The notes beneath the pieces are model-generated. The model saw only the letters and a program-made list of their open reading frames with translations, did no database searches and was not told where the DNA came from. Shown piece by piece: positions 1 to 6,131 of a DNA stretch of 8,045 nt (its first letter is position 1; each line of letters opens with the position of its first letter). The position numbers and the translations under genes are program-made. This DNA is from Gemmatimonadales bacterium. GTDB lineage: Bacteria; Gemmatimonadota; Gemmatimonadetes; Gemmatimonadales; GWC2-71-9. The stretch is taken from positions 1 to 8,045 of the forward strand of contig JAICEH010000092.1 in assembly GCA_025924275.1 (NCBI GenBank), read 5' to 3'.

Positions 1-57
1 CGGTAGCGCGCCTGCTTTGGGAGCAGGAGGTCCCGGGTTCGAATCCCGGCGCCCCGA
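1..57 (+). tRNA. tRNA-Pro(UGG), 5' end outside the window
   Basis: This is the 3' three quarters of a tRNA. Visible parts are the 3' strand of the D stem (6-9), the anticodon stem (11-15 with 23-27), a 7-base loop TTTGGGA (16-22) with anticodon TGG at 18-20, a 5-base variable loop (28-32), and a perfect T stem (33-37 with 45-49) around TTCGAAT. The 3' acceptor strand CGCCCCG (50-56) is followed by discriminator A57. The acceptor would pair with CGGGGCG, typical of proline tRNAs, but that part lies before the window. CCA is not encoded, so a CCA-adding enzyme must complete the end. The tRNA reads CCA codons and, by wobble, other CCN proline codons. Confidence 0.93.
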
Positions 58-97
58 TGTCGCTGGATCGCCCGCCGGCCGTCCCCCACGCCCCGCC

Positions 98-101
98 GGA
101 G
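98..101 (+). promoter_or_regulatory. Ribosome binding site deciding the kinase start
   Basis: GGAG lies six bases before the ATG at 108. The earlier in-frame ATG at 57 overlaps the last base of the tRNA and has only tRNA sequence in front of it. This site therefore favours the start at 108. Confidence 0.6.
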
Positions 102-107
102 CCGCTC

Positions 108-1745
108 ATGGCCGAGCACGTCACCCTGCTGCGCCCCGGGCCGCCGGGGCCGGGTGCGCGAGGGACCCCGTCCGCGATCCCGGCGGACCTCCTCGGCCAG
201 GCCGCCGCCCGCCTCCGCGCCGTCGCCCTCGTCTACGCCGTCACCTTCTTCATGGCCGGCGTATTCCCCATGCTGCTCGTCCCGGCGGACCGGGCGATGC
301 TGTTCGGGGAGGTCGTGCACTGGGCTCCGAGCTTCGGCGGGATCCTCCTCGCGCTGCTGGTCGCGCTGGCCGCCGGGAGCCGCCGCATCCCCCTTTCGGT
401 CGTGATGGGCATCGGCCTCGCCTTCGAGGTCGCGGGCAGCTACGGCATCGCCGCGGCCGAAGTGGCCGGGATCAGCGGCTCCGAGATCGACGCCCGGGTG
501 TTCGGGCTCTCCTGGGTCGCCCCGTGGGTGATGCTGTTCACGATCGTCGTGCCCACCAGGCCCCGCACGGCCCTGGTGGCCGCGGTGGCCTCGGTGAGCG
601 CGGTGCCCGTGATCGTCGGCCTCCTGATGGCGACGGGGGCGATCGAGTTCCACCCGGTACCGGCGCAGTTCTTCTTCTGGCTGGTCCTGCCCTACCTGCT
701 CATCGTCGGGATGGCCTACGTCGGGGCGCGGGTGGTGTATCGCCTCGGCACCGAGGTGGGCCGGGCCCGGGCGCTCGGGAGCTACGAGCTGGAGGAGAAG
801 CTGGGGGAGGGCGGGATGGGGGAGGTGTGGCGGGCGCGTCACCGGATGCTGGCGCGCCCGGCCGCCATCAAGCTGATCCGGCCGTCGCTGATGACCGGGG
901 CGCGACCCGGGGCGTCCGAGGGCGCGATCCGGCGGTTCGAGCGGGAGGCGCAGGTGATCGCCCAGCTCCGCTCACCCCACACCGTCGACCTCTTCGACTT
1001 CGGCGTCGCCGACGACGGCACGTTCTACTACGTCATGGAGCTCCTCGACGGCCTCGACGCCGACACCCTGGTGCGTCGCCACGGGCCGGTGCCGGTGGGG
1101 CGGGCCGTCCACATCCTCCGCCAGGTGTGCCACTCGCTCTCGGAGGCGGAGGCGCGCGGGCTGGTGCACCGCGACGTCAAGCCCGCGAACATCTTCCTCT
1201 GCCGGTACGGGGAGGAATGCGACTTCGTCAAGGTCCTGGACTTCGGCATCGTCGCGGCCGCGCGGAACAAGGACGCCCCCGGTCCGGCGCTGAGCGGCGA
1301 GAACGCCGTGCAGGGCACGCCGGCGTTCATGGCGCCGGAGCAGGCGTTGGGGGCCCCGGTGGACGGCCGCACCGACCTCTATGCGGCCGGCTGCGTGGCG
1401 TACTGGCTCCTCACCGGGAAGCTCGTGTTCACCGGGGACAACCCGATGGGGCTGCTGGTCGATCACGCCAGGACCCCGCCGGAGCCGCCCTCTTCGCGGA
1501 CCGACCGCCCGATTCCCCCGGCCCTCGATGCCCTGGTGCTCTCCTGCCTGGCCAAGGACCCGGCGAGGCGGCCGCAGTCCGCCCGCGAGCTCGCGCGCCG
1601 GCTGGCCGAGGTGGAAGGGGCGGATTCGTGGACACCGGAACGCGCGCGGGCATGGTGGGAGGCCAGTCATCCGGCGGGTGCGGGGGCGAATTCCTCGACC
1701 TCCGCCGTGCCGCCGGGCCCGCCGAGCCCACGGCCGATGCCGTAG
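108..1745 (+). CDS. Membrane-anchored serine/threonine protein kinase (N-terminal six-helix domain)
   Basis: This 545-residue Hanks-type kinase is fused behind a membrane domain. Hydrophobic segments at about residues 36-58, 74-90, 94-120, 131-149, 154-179 and 187-211 suggest six helices, which would leave both termini in the cytoplasm. The kinase domain starts near residue 226. It has the glycine loop GEGGMGEV (233-240), ATP lysine K255, the helix-C glutamate E280, HRDVKPAN (354-361), DFG (378-380), APE (409-411), D423 and the late arginine R488. All catalytic residues are present, so it should be active, phosphorylating unknown cytoplasmic targets. There is no extracellular PASTA-type sensor, so any signal is probably sensed within the membrane domain. 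A short Ala/Pro/Ser-rich tail follows a WTPERARAWW segment. I chose the ATG at 108, which has a ribosome site, over the ATG at 57. No promoter is visible after the tRNA, so the gene may be read through from it. Its last 79 bases overlap the convergent gene. Kinase call certain; ligand and substrates unknown. Confidence 0.95.
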   Translation: MAEHVTLLRPGPPGPGARGTPSAIPADLLGQAAARLRAVALVYAVTFFMAGVFPMLLVPADRAMLFGEVVHWAPSFGGILLALLVALAAGSRRIPLSVVMGIGLAFEVAGSYGIAAAEVAGISGSEIDARVFGLSWVAPWVMLFTIVVPTRPRTALVAAVASVSAVPVIVGLLMATGAIEFHPVPAQFFFWLVLPYLLIVGMAYVGARVVYRLGTEVGRARALGSYELEEKLGEGGMGEVWRARHRMLARPAAIKLIRPSLMTGARPGASEGAIRRFEREAQVIAQLRSPHTVDLFDFGVADDGTFYYVMELLDGLDADTLVRRHGPVPVGRAVHILRQVCHSLSEAEARGLVHRDVKPANIFLCRYGEECDFVKVLDFGIVAAARNKDAPGPALSGENAVQGTPAFMAPEQALGAPVDGRTDLYAAGCVAYWLLTGKLVFTGDNPMGLLVDHARTPPEPPSSRTDRPIPPALDALVLSCLAKDPARRPQSARELARRLAEVEGADSWTPERARAWWEASHPAGAGANSSTSAVPPGPPSPRPMP

Positions 1746-2755
1746 AGGACGAGCCCGCCGGCCGGGGTGACATAGAGCCCGGCTCCCGCCCCGAAGTTGC
1801 ATTCATCGCAGGACACCCTCCGCTGGCCCCGTCTCGCCAGTCGCAGCGCCTCGCCGCTCCCCTCCAGCGCGTACCAGTGGAGGTGGTCGTGACCCAACGA
1901 CGGGGGCGGAAACCCGGTGTTGTGCATGCCCACGAGGAAGAGCTCGCCGTCGCACTGGGTGAGCAGGTTGAGGTTCTGGAAGCCCCCCTCCACGCCCGCG
2001 GCGTCCACCCGGAGCGGGACGAAGGCCGGCGGGTCGGTGATGGCGCTGTCCACCGAGCGGTAGAAGGTGAGGTGCTTGGAGCTCCGCTCCCCCACGACAA
2101 GGAGCCAGCGCCGGTCGGCGAGGCGGGCCAGCGCGGCGAGGCTCGCGTGGGCGGGCTCGGCCTCCGGGCCGCGGGCGCGGCCGCGGACCTGGCCGATGCG
2201 CCGCGGGGTCGAGGGATCCCCCACGTCGTAGAAGACCACCGCGGAGGAATCGCCCCTCGCCTCGTAGGGTACTGCCAGCAGGTGTCCCGCGAGCTGCGGG
2301 CCGCCGGCGTGCTCCAGCCCGGGCTCGGCGGGCACCACGCCCAGCACGCGGTCCATCGGCGGCGGCGGCAGGTCGGGAGCTGGCCGGCCGGCCCGGAGGC
2401 GGCTGGCGCGGAACGGGCCGCCGCTCGCATCCCGCGAGGCCATCCGGACGATCACGAACCCCGTCGCGGTACCGCTGCGGGTGGCGACGAGCCAGCGGCC
2501 GTCGTCCGCCGCGATCCGCTGGACGCCCTGCCAGTGCCGGAGGAAGGAGAGAAACGAGCCCTCGGAGGCGGGATGGAAGCCGAGCGGCGCCCCGGCTTCG
2601 GGAAGCCGGGCCAGCGCGGTGGCGACGTCCGGCACGCAGCGCGTGGCCTCCGCCAGCCCCCAGCGATGCTCGACGAGCCCGCGCGGTACCGGGGGCTGGG
2701 CCTGCAGCCGGCCGGCGAGCAGCAGCAGTCCCGCCAGTCCGCCCGTGATCCGCAT
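1667..2755 (-). CDS. Secreted protein of unknown function, possibly beta-propeller, with a CxxC motif
   Basis: I do not recognise a named family. The 362-residue product begins with a signal peptide: Arg2, a Leu/Ala/Gly core to about residue 15, and a likely cleavage after A19 in RLQAQ. It has no lipobox cysteine, so it should be released to the periplasm or outside. Around residues 173-190, VVFYDVGDPSTPRRIG resembles the LVIVD repeat of bacterial surface beta-propellers. The upstream HAGGPQLAGHLLAVP and later aromatic strands fit the same fold, but I count no complete set of blades. Cysteines are C40, C268, C316 and C319; the last two form CDEC, which could be a disulfide or metal site. A His-rich HDHLHW lies at 289-294. 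The ATG at 2755 is chosen because the signal peptide and a GGAG site fit it; an ATG 60 bases earlier would place 20 polar residues in front. It follows murB by 4 bases, so the two are co-transcribed. The 3' end overlaps the kinase gene. Confidence 0.8.
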   Translation of the reverse strand: MRITGGLAGLLLLAGRLQAQPPVPRGLVEHRWGLAEATRCVPDVATALARLPEAGAPLGFHPASEGSFLSFLRHWQGVQRIAADDGRWLVATRSGTATGFVIVRMASRDASGGPFRASRLRAGRPAPDLPPPPMDRVLGVVPAEPGLEHAGGPQLAGHLLAVPYEARGDSSAVVFYDVGDPSTPRRIGQVRGRARGPEAEPAHASLAALARLADRRWLLVVGERSSKHLTFYRSVDSAITDPPAFVPLRVDAAGVEGGFQNLNLLTQCDGELFLVGMHNTGFPPPSLGHDHLHWYALEGSGEALRLARRGQRRVSCDECNFGAGAGLYVTPAGGLVLYGIGRGLGGPGGTAEVEEFAPAPAG

Positions 2756-2759
2756 CAAC

Positions 2760-3839
2760 TCACTCCAGCACCTCGGGCTCCCGCTCGAGCCGTACCCCGA
2801 ATCGCTGCTCCACACCGGCCCGGATGGTGGCCGCCAGGGCCAGCAGGTCCTCCGACGTGCCGCCGTCGTTGACCAGCGCCAGGGTGTGCCGCCTCGAGAT
2901 CCGGGCGCCCTTCCCGCGAAACCCCTTGGGGAAACCTGCGCGTTCGATGAGCCAGGCTGCGGGCACCTTGACGCCGCCGGTCACCGGAAACGTCGGGATT
3001 GGTCCGTTCCCGCCGCCCGCGGCCCAGCGCCGCTCGAGCGCGGTGAAGCGGTCGGCCGGGAGGACCGGATTCATGAAGAAGGAGCCCGCCGAGCGTGTGT
3101 CCGGTTCGGCGGGGTCGAGCACCATCGCCTTCGAGCGCCGCAGGGCGAGCACCGCCTCCCGGACCCTCGCGAGGGCCTCCCGGGCCGGGACCCCGGCCGC
3201 GGCACCTCCGGCCGCCACCGCACGGGCGAGCTCCGGGTACCGGAGCGTCGGCTCGCCTTCCGGCCGGAGGAGGAACCGCACCGCGGTCACCACCCACCGC
3301 GCGCGGTCGGCGCCCTTGAACCGGCTCCAGCGGTAGGCGAAGCCGCACTCCGCGCCCACGAATTCCTTCACCGCCAGGGTGGCGCGGTCGAGGGCCCGCA
3401 CCGAGGTGATGGTCTCCGACACCTCCTGGCCGTAGGCCCCGACGTTCTGGATCGGCGTGCCCCCGACCGTCCCGGGAATGCCGGACAGGCACTCGACCCC
3501 GGCGAGGCCGCGGTCGACCGCCGCTCGCACCAGGTCATCCCACGGGACCCCGGCCCCGGCTTCGACCCGCACGCCCGCGGGGTCCTCGGCGAAGGCGATG
3601 CCGGGGATGGTCACGTGCAGCACGAGGGCGTCGAGGCCGGCGTCGGGCACGATCACGTTGCTCCCGCCGCCCAGGACCACCACGCGGATGCGACGGTCGC
3701 CGGCCCAGGCGAGCCCGGCCCGGATCGCGTCCTCGCTGGCGCAGGCGAGGAACCAGCGCGCCGGACCGCCGAGGCCGAGGGTGGTGAGCGGGGCGAGCGG
3801 AACCCGCTCGCGCAGGCCAGACGGATCGGGGAGGGGCAT
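2760..3839 (-). CDS. murB: UDP-N-acetylenolpyruvoylglucosamine reductase (MurB)
   Basis: MurB is the cytoplasmic FAD enzyme that uses NADPH to reduce UDP-GlcNAc-enolpyruvate to UDP-MurNAc, the second committed step of peptidoglycan precursor synthesis. The 359 residues match the usual length of the E. coli-like type I form. The start has the typical VPLAPLTTLGLGG segment. FAD-binding motifs follow: GGGSN (57-61) and SGIPGTVGG with QNVGAYGQE (119-139). YRWSRFK (169-175) matches the type I tyrosine loop, and GSFFMNP (252-258) carries the proton-donor serine S253. PEV near the end holds E356, the counterpart of E. coli E325. The C-terminus stops soon after this residue, shorter than in E. coli. 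Unusually for this gene, it is not in a division and cell wall cluster; it sits with a secreted protein of unknown function four bases downstream. A -10 box lies six bases before the ATG and no Shine-Dalgarno is visible, so the transcript is probably leaderless. Confidence 0.97.
   Translation of the reverse strand: MPLPDPSGLRERVPLAPLTTLGLGGPARWFLACASEDAIRAGLAWAGDRRIRVVVLGGGSNVIVPDAGLDALVLHVTIPGIAFAEDPAGVRVEAGAGVPWDDLVRAAVDRGLAGVECLSGIPGTVGGTPIQNVGAYGQEVSETITSVRALDRATLAVKEFVGAECGFAYRWSRFKGADRARWVVTAVRFLLRPEGEPTLRYPELARAVAAGGAAAGVPAREALARVREAVLALRRSKAMVLDPAEPDTRSAGSFFMNPVLPADRFTALERRWAAGGGNGPIPTFPVTGGVKVPAAWLIERAGFPKGFRGKGARISRRHTLALVNDGGTSEDLLALAATIRAGVEQRFGVRLEREPEVLE
2763..2766 (-). promoter_or_regulatory. 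Ribosome binding site of the secreted-protein gene
   Basis: On the minus strand GGAG lies seven bases before the ATG at 2755, inside the last codons of murB. It supports this start over the upstream in-frame ATG at 2815 and suggests coupled translation. Confidence 0.6.
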
Positions 3840-3845
3840 CCGCGA

Positions 3846-3851
3846 AAGGTA
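3846..3851 (-). promoter_or_regulatory. Probable -10 element of murB, leaderless type
   Basis: The minus strand reads TACCTT, matching TANNNT, and exactly six bases separate it from the murB ATG at 3839. Transcription would then start at or within a base of the ATG. No convincing -35 box is seen 16-18 bases upstream, and there is no ribosome site between box and start. Confidence 0.5.
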
Positions 3852-3900
3852 AGCACGGCGGCCCTCGCCGCCGCACCTGCCCGGTGGCGTCCGTGCCTGC

Positions 3901-3906
3901 TAGCTT
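3901..3906 (+). promoter_or_regulatory. Possible -10 element of tRNA-Arg
   Basis: TAGCTT, within TGCTAGCTT, matches TANNNT and follows an extended -10-like TGC. Initiation would fall near 3913, leaving a leader of about 29 bases before the mature tRNA at 3942. The -35 region (about 3878-3883, TGCCCG) is weak. This box would be divergent from the murB promoter. Confidence 0.35.
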
Positions 3907-3919
3907 GGGAGTCCTGGCC

Positions 3920-3941
3920 GGGCCCGAGGCCCGCCGGGCCC
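3920..3941 (+). other. GC-rich inverted repeat directly before tRNA-Arg
   Basis: GGGCCCG (3920-3926) pairs perfectly with CGGGCCC (3935-3941) around an 8-base loop, and the stem ends on the base before the tRNA. A competing 6-bp stem pairs 3919-3924 with 3928-3933. It has no T run, so it is not a classic terminator for plus-strand transcripts. It may be a structured pre-tRNA leader, or chance in GC-rich DNA. Confidence 0.35.
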
Positions 3942-4015
3942 GCGCCCGTAGCTCAGCTGGATAGAGCAGCAGCCTTCTAAGCTGCCGGTCGGTGGTTCGA
4001 GTCCACCCGGGCGCA
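3942..4015 (+). tRNA. tRNA-Arg(UCU)
   Basis: This is a complete 74-base cloverleaf. The acceptor GCGCCCG (3942-3948) pairs with CGGGCGC (4008-4014), with discriminator A4015. The D stem is GCTC with GAGC (3951-3954, 3964-3967). The anticodon stem GCAGC with GCTGC (3969-3973, 3981-3985) encloses CTTCTAA, giving anticodon TCT at 3976-3978. The T stem GGTGG with CCACC encloses TTCGAGT. It reads AGA and AGG arginine codons, which should be rare in a genome this GC-rich. CCA is not encoded, as in the tRNA-Pro at the window start. Confidence 0.97.
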
Positions 4016-4022
4016 CTGCGAT

Positions 4023-4028
4023 TAGATT
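4023..4028 (+). promoter_or_regulatory. Probable -10 element of the MATE-ser operon, leaderless type
   Basis: TAGATT matches TANNNT and lies seven bases after the end of tRNA-Arg. Exactly six bases separate it from the GTG at 4035, the same spacing as at murB. Initiation would be at or next to the GTG. The -35 region falls inside the T arm of the tRNA (about 4000-4005) and is not recognisable. No Shine-Dalgarno is visible before the GTG. Confidence 0.5.
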
Positions 4029-4034
4029 CCCCTC

Positions 4035-5447
4035 GTGCGGCTCTTCCGCCTCCTCCCCGAGCCCTGGCGCCCCCACCGCGACGAGTTCCGCCGCACCATC
4101 GGGCTGGCGCTGCCGATCGTGGCGGTCCAGCTCGGCTGGATGCTGATGGGGTTGGTGGACACGCTGATGGTCGGCCGCCTGAGCGCGCGCGCGCTGGCTG
4201 CCGTGGCCCTCGGCAACCTCTTCTTCATGGGCGTCACCTCCTTCGGGATGGGCGTCCTCATGGCCCTCGATCCCCTGGTCGCCCAGGCGGTCGGGGCGCG
4301 GGACCGTCTGGCGGCGGCGCGGGGGGTGCAGCGCGGGCTGGTGCTGAGCGCGGCGCTCGCCCTGCCGATCTCATTGGCCCTCCTCACGGCGGCGCCCGTC
4401 CTCGCGTCGCTCCGCCAGCCCGCCGAGGTCGTGCCCCTCGCGGCCGGCTACGTGCTGGCGTGCATCCCGGGCCTGTTCCCGCTGCTCGCGTTCTACGCGC
4501 TTCGCCAGAGCCTGCAGGCGCACGGCCGCGTGGCGCCGGTGCTCTGGTCGGTGCTCGCCGCCAACCTGGCCAACGCGGTGCTCAACTGGGCCCTGGTCTA
4601 CGGCAAGCTGGGTGCTCCGGCGCTCGGGGCGGTGGGCGCCGGCTGGGCCTCTTCCGCGGCCCGCCTGCTCCTTGCGCTCGCGGTCCTGGGGGCCGGCTGG
4701 CCGCTGCTCGGCCCCCTCGTCCGGCCCTGGCGCGCCGACGCCTTCGCCCTCCGCCCGCTGGGCCGGATGCTCCGGCTCGGGGCGCCGGTCGGCCTGATGA
4801 CGATGCTCGAGTTCACCGCATTCGGTGTCACCGGCATCCTGATGGGATGGTTCGGCGAGGTGCCGATGGCGGGCCACCAGATTGCGCTCAACATCGCCTC
4901 GTTCACCTTCATGGTGCCGCTGGGCATCGCCAGCGCCGGCTCGGTGCTGGTGGGACACGCCATCGGCCGGGGCGACCTCCCCGGAGCCCGGCGTGAGTCG
5001 GGCGCCGCCCTGGCTCTGGGCGTCGGCTTCATGACCGCGAGCGCCCTCGTCTTTCTCGCGATCCCCCGGGTCCTCGCCGGCGCCTTCACCACGGATGCCG
5101 CCGTGCTCGCCGTCGCCGCGATGCTGCTCCCGATCGCCGGCGTGTTCCAGGTCTTCGACGGCACCCAGGTGGTGAGCGCGGGACTGCTCCGCGGGTTGGG
5201 CGACACCCGCGTGCCGATGCTGGGCAACCTGCTCGGATTCTGGGGGCTCGGCATTCCCGCGGGGGCCTGGTTCGCGTTCGGACTCCGCCTCGGCCCGTCG
5301 GGGCTCTGGTGGGGGTTCGTCGTGGGGCTCGGGGCCGTCGGCCTGCTGCTCCTCGCGCGGACGGCGGCGCTGCTCCGGCGCGGGGTCGGCCGGGTGCGGG
5401 TCGACGACGACACCGCCGAGCACGGCGTGATGGCGGAGCCGGCGTGA
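4035..5447 (+). CDS. MATE family multidrug/metabolite efflux transporter
   Basis: This 470-residue inner-membrane antiporter has the standard MATE length and about 12 helices in two homologous halves. MATE proteins export cationic drugs, dyes or metabolites in exchange for Na+ or H+. Diagnostic segments include ALPIVAVQ (25-32, P27 in helix 1), VDTLMVGRLS (41-50, with D42), an Asn-rich helix near 178-184, and GIASAGSVLVGHAIGRGD (297-314) in the second half. E259 and D375 (FQVFDGTQ) lie where NorM-type proteins carry coupling acidic residues. The C-terminal 20 residues are hydrophilic. The GTG at 4035 is the first plausible start; it precedes MRLFRLLPEPWRPHRDEFRRT-like basic sequence typical of a MATE N-terminus and sits six bases after a -10 box. 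The stop overlaps the start of serB by four bases, so the transporter is translated with the serine genes. Its substrate cannot be read from the sequence. Confidence 0.95.
   Translation: MRLFRLLPEPWRPHRDEFRRTIGLALPIVAVQLGWMLMGLVDTLMVGRLSARALAAVALGNLFFMGVTSFGMGVLMALDPLVAQAVGARDRLAAARGVQRGLVLSAALALPISLALLTAAPVLASLRQPAEVVPLAAGYVLACIPGLFPLLAFYALRQSLQAHGRVAPVLWSVLAANLANAVLNWALVYGKLGAPALGAVGAGWASSAARLLLALAVLGAGWPLLGPLVRPWRADAFALRPLGRMLRLGAPVGLMTMLEFTAFGVTGILMGWFGEVPMAGHQIALNIASFTFMVPLGIASAGSVLVGHAIGRGDLPGARRESGAALALGVGFMTASALVFLAIPRVLAGAFTTDAAVLAVAAMLLPIAGVFQVFDGTQVVSAGLLRGLGDTRVPMLGNLLGFWGLGIPAGAWFAFGLRLGPSGLWWGFVVGLGAVGLLLLARTAALLRRGVGRVRVDDDTAEHGVMAEPA
5435..5438 (+). promoter_or_regulatory. Ribosome binding site deciding the serB start
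   Basis: GGAG is followed five bases later by the GTG at 5444. It supports this start over longer versions of the frame, which would run some 135 bases back inside the MATE gene. Confidence 0.55.
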
Positions 5448-6124
5448 CGCTGCGCTTCCGGGCCGTCCTCTTCGACTGCGACTCGACCCTCGTCGACGTC
5501 GAGGGCATCGACGAACTGGCCCGCGAGCACCGCGCCGCGGTGGCCGAGCTCACCGCCCGCGCCATGGCGGGGGAGCTCGCGCTCGAGGAGGTCTACGCCC
5601 GGCGCCTGACGCTCGCCCGTCCCGGGCGGGCCGACCTCGATGCGCTCGCCGCGCGCTACGTGGCCGGGCTCGTGCCCGGCGCACGCGAGACCGTGGCCGG
5701 CCTCCAGGCGGCGGGCGTGGACGTCCGCATCGTGTCCGGGGGACTCCGCCCGGCCGTGCTGGCGGTCGCGCGGGCCCTCGCGGTCTCCGACGACCGCGTC
5801 TACGCCGTCGGCGTGAGCCTCGACCCGGGCGGGGCCTACGCCGGGTTCGAGGCGGAATCCCCTCTCGCGCGGACCGGGGGCAAGCGCCGGCTGGTCGAGA
5901 GCCTGGACACGCTCCCCCGCCCGTCGCTCCTGGTGGGGGACGGCGCCACCGATCTCGAGGCCCGTCCTGCCGTGGACGCCTTCGCCTGTTTCACCGGCAT
6001 CGCCCACCGCGAGCCCGTGGCCGCCGCGGCCGACTTCGTCATCCCGGACCTCCGGATGGTGCTGGAGATCTGCGGCCTCGACGGCCACTCCCGGCGACCC
6101 CGGTTCCTGATCCCTGACTCCTGA
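5444..6124 (+). CDS. serB: Phosphoserine phosphatase (SerB, PSPH-like HAD hydrolase)
   Basis: The enzyme removes phosphate from O-phosphoserine, the last step of serine synthesis, in the cytoplasm. The 226 residues carry all HAD motifs: FDCDSTL with nucleophile D11 and acid D13, the substrate glutamate E20 in VEGIDELA, S98 in IVSGG, K147 in TGGK, and GDGATD with D166 and D170 for Mg2+. The VDVEGIDELA and GDGATDLEA forms and the AYAGFEAESP segment look like the eukaryotic-type PSPH branch, not the long E. coli SerB, which has an ACT-like N-terminal domain absent here. GTG at 5444 overlaps the MATE stop (GTGA) and has a ribosome site. The frame stays open upstream, but that part is Arg/Ala-rich and lies within the MATE gene, so I excluded it. 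The last 15 residues are a basic extension. An aminotransferase gene follows after 7 bases. Confidence 0.95.
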   Translation: MTLRFRAVLFDCDSTLVDVEGIDELAREHRAAVAELTARAMAGELALEEVYARRLTLARPGRADLDALAARYVAGLVPGARETVAGLQAAGVDVRIVSGGLRPAVLAVARALAVSDDRVYAVGVSLDPGGAYAGFEAESPLARTGGKRRLVESLDTLPRPSLLVGDGATDLEARPAVDAFACFTGIAHREPVAAAADFVIPDLRMVLEICGLDGHSRRPRFLIPDS

Positions 6125-6131
6125 CCACCTG

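Noticed and set aside
1..57. A tRNA-associated integration site for a mobile element
   Set aside because: No integrase gene and no second copy of the tRNA 3' end is seen in the window. The adjoining genes are ordinary chromosomal ones.
57..107. A 17-residue N-terminal extension of the kinase from the ATG at 57
   Set aside because: The ATG overlaps the tRNA and has no ribosome site, and the extension is Pro-rich. GGAG at 98-101 favours the ATG at 108. It is not ruled out if a transcript begins within the tRNA.
17..2872. A 951-codon open frame on the plus strand
   Set aside because: It runs in the wrong frame through the kinase and antisense to the secreted-protein gene and murB. Its product is Arg/Gly/Pro/Ala-rich without any domain. 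This is a typical GC-rich shadow.
3920..3941. An intrinsic terminator before tRNA-Arg
   Set aside because: The hairpin has no following T run on the plus strand. Read on the minus strand, it lies upstream of murB, so it could not terminate that unit.
2481..3980. A 499-codon plus-strand open frame ending in the tRNA-Arg
   Set aside because: It is antisense to murB, has no motif, and runs through the intergenic region into a tRNA.
5309..5443. A 45-residue N-terminal extension of SerB
   Set aside because: It lies inside the MATE gene in another frame, is almost all Arg, Ala and Gly, and a GTG with a good ribosome site stands just before the HAD motif.
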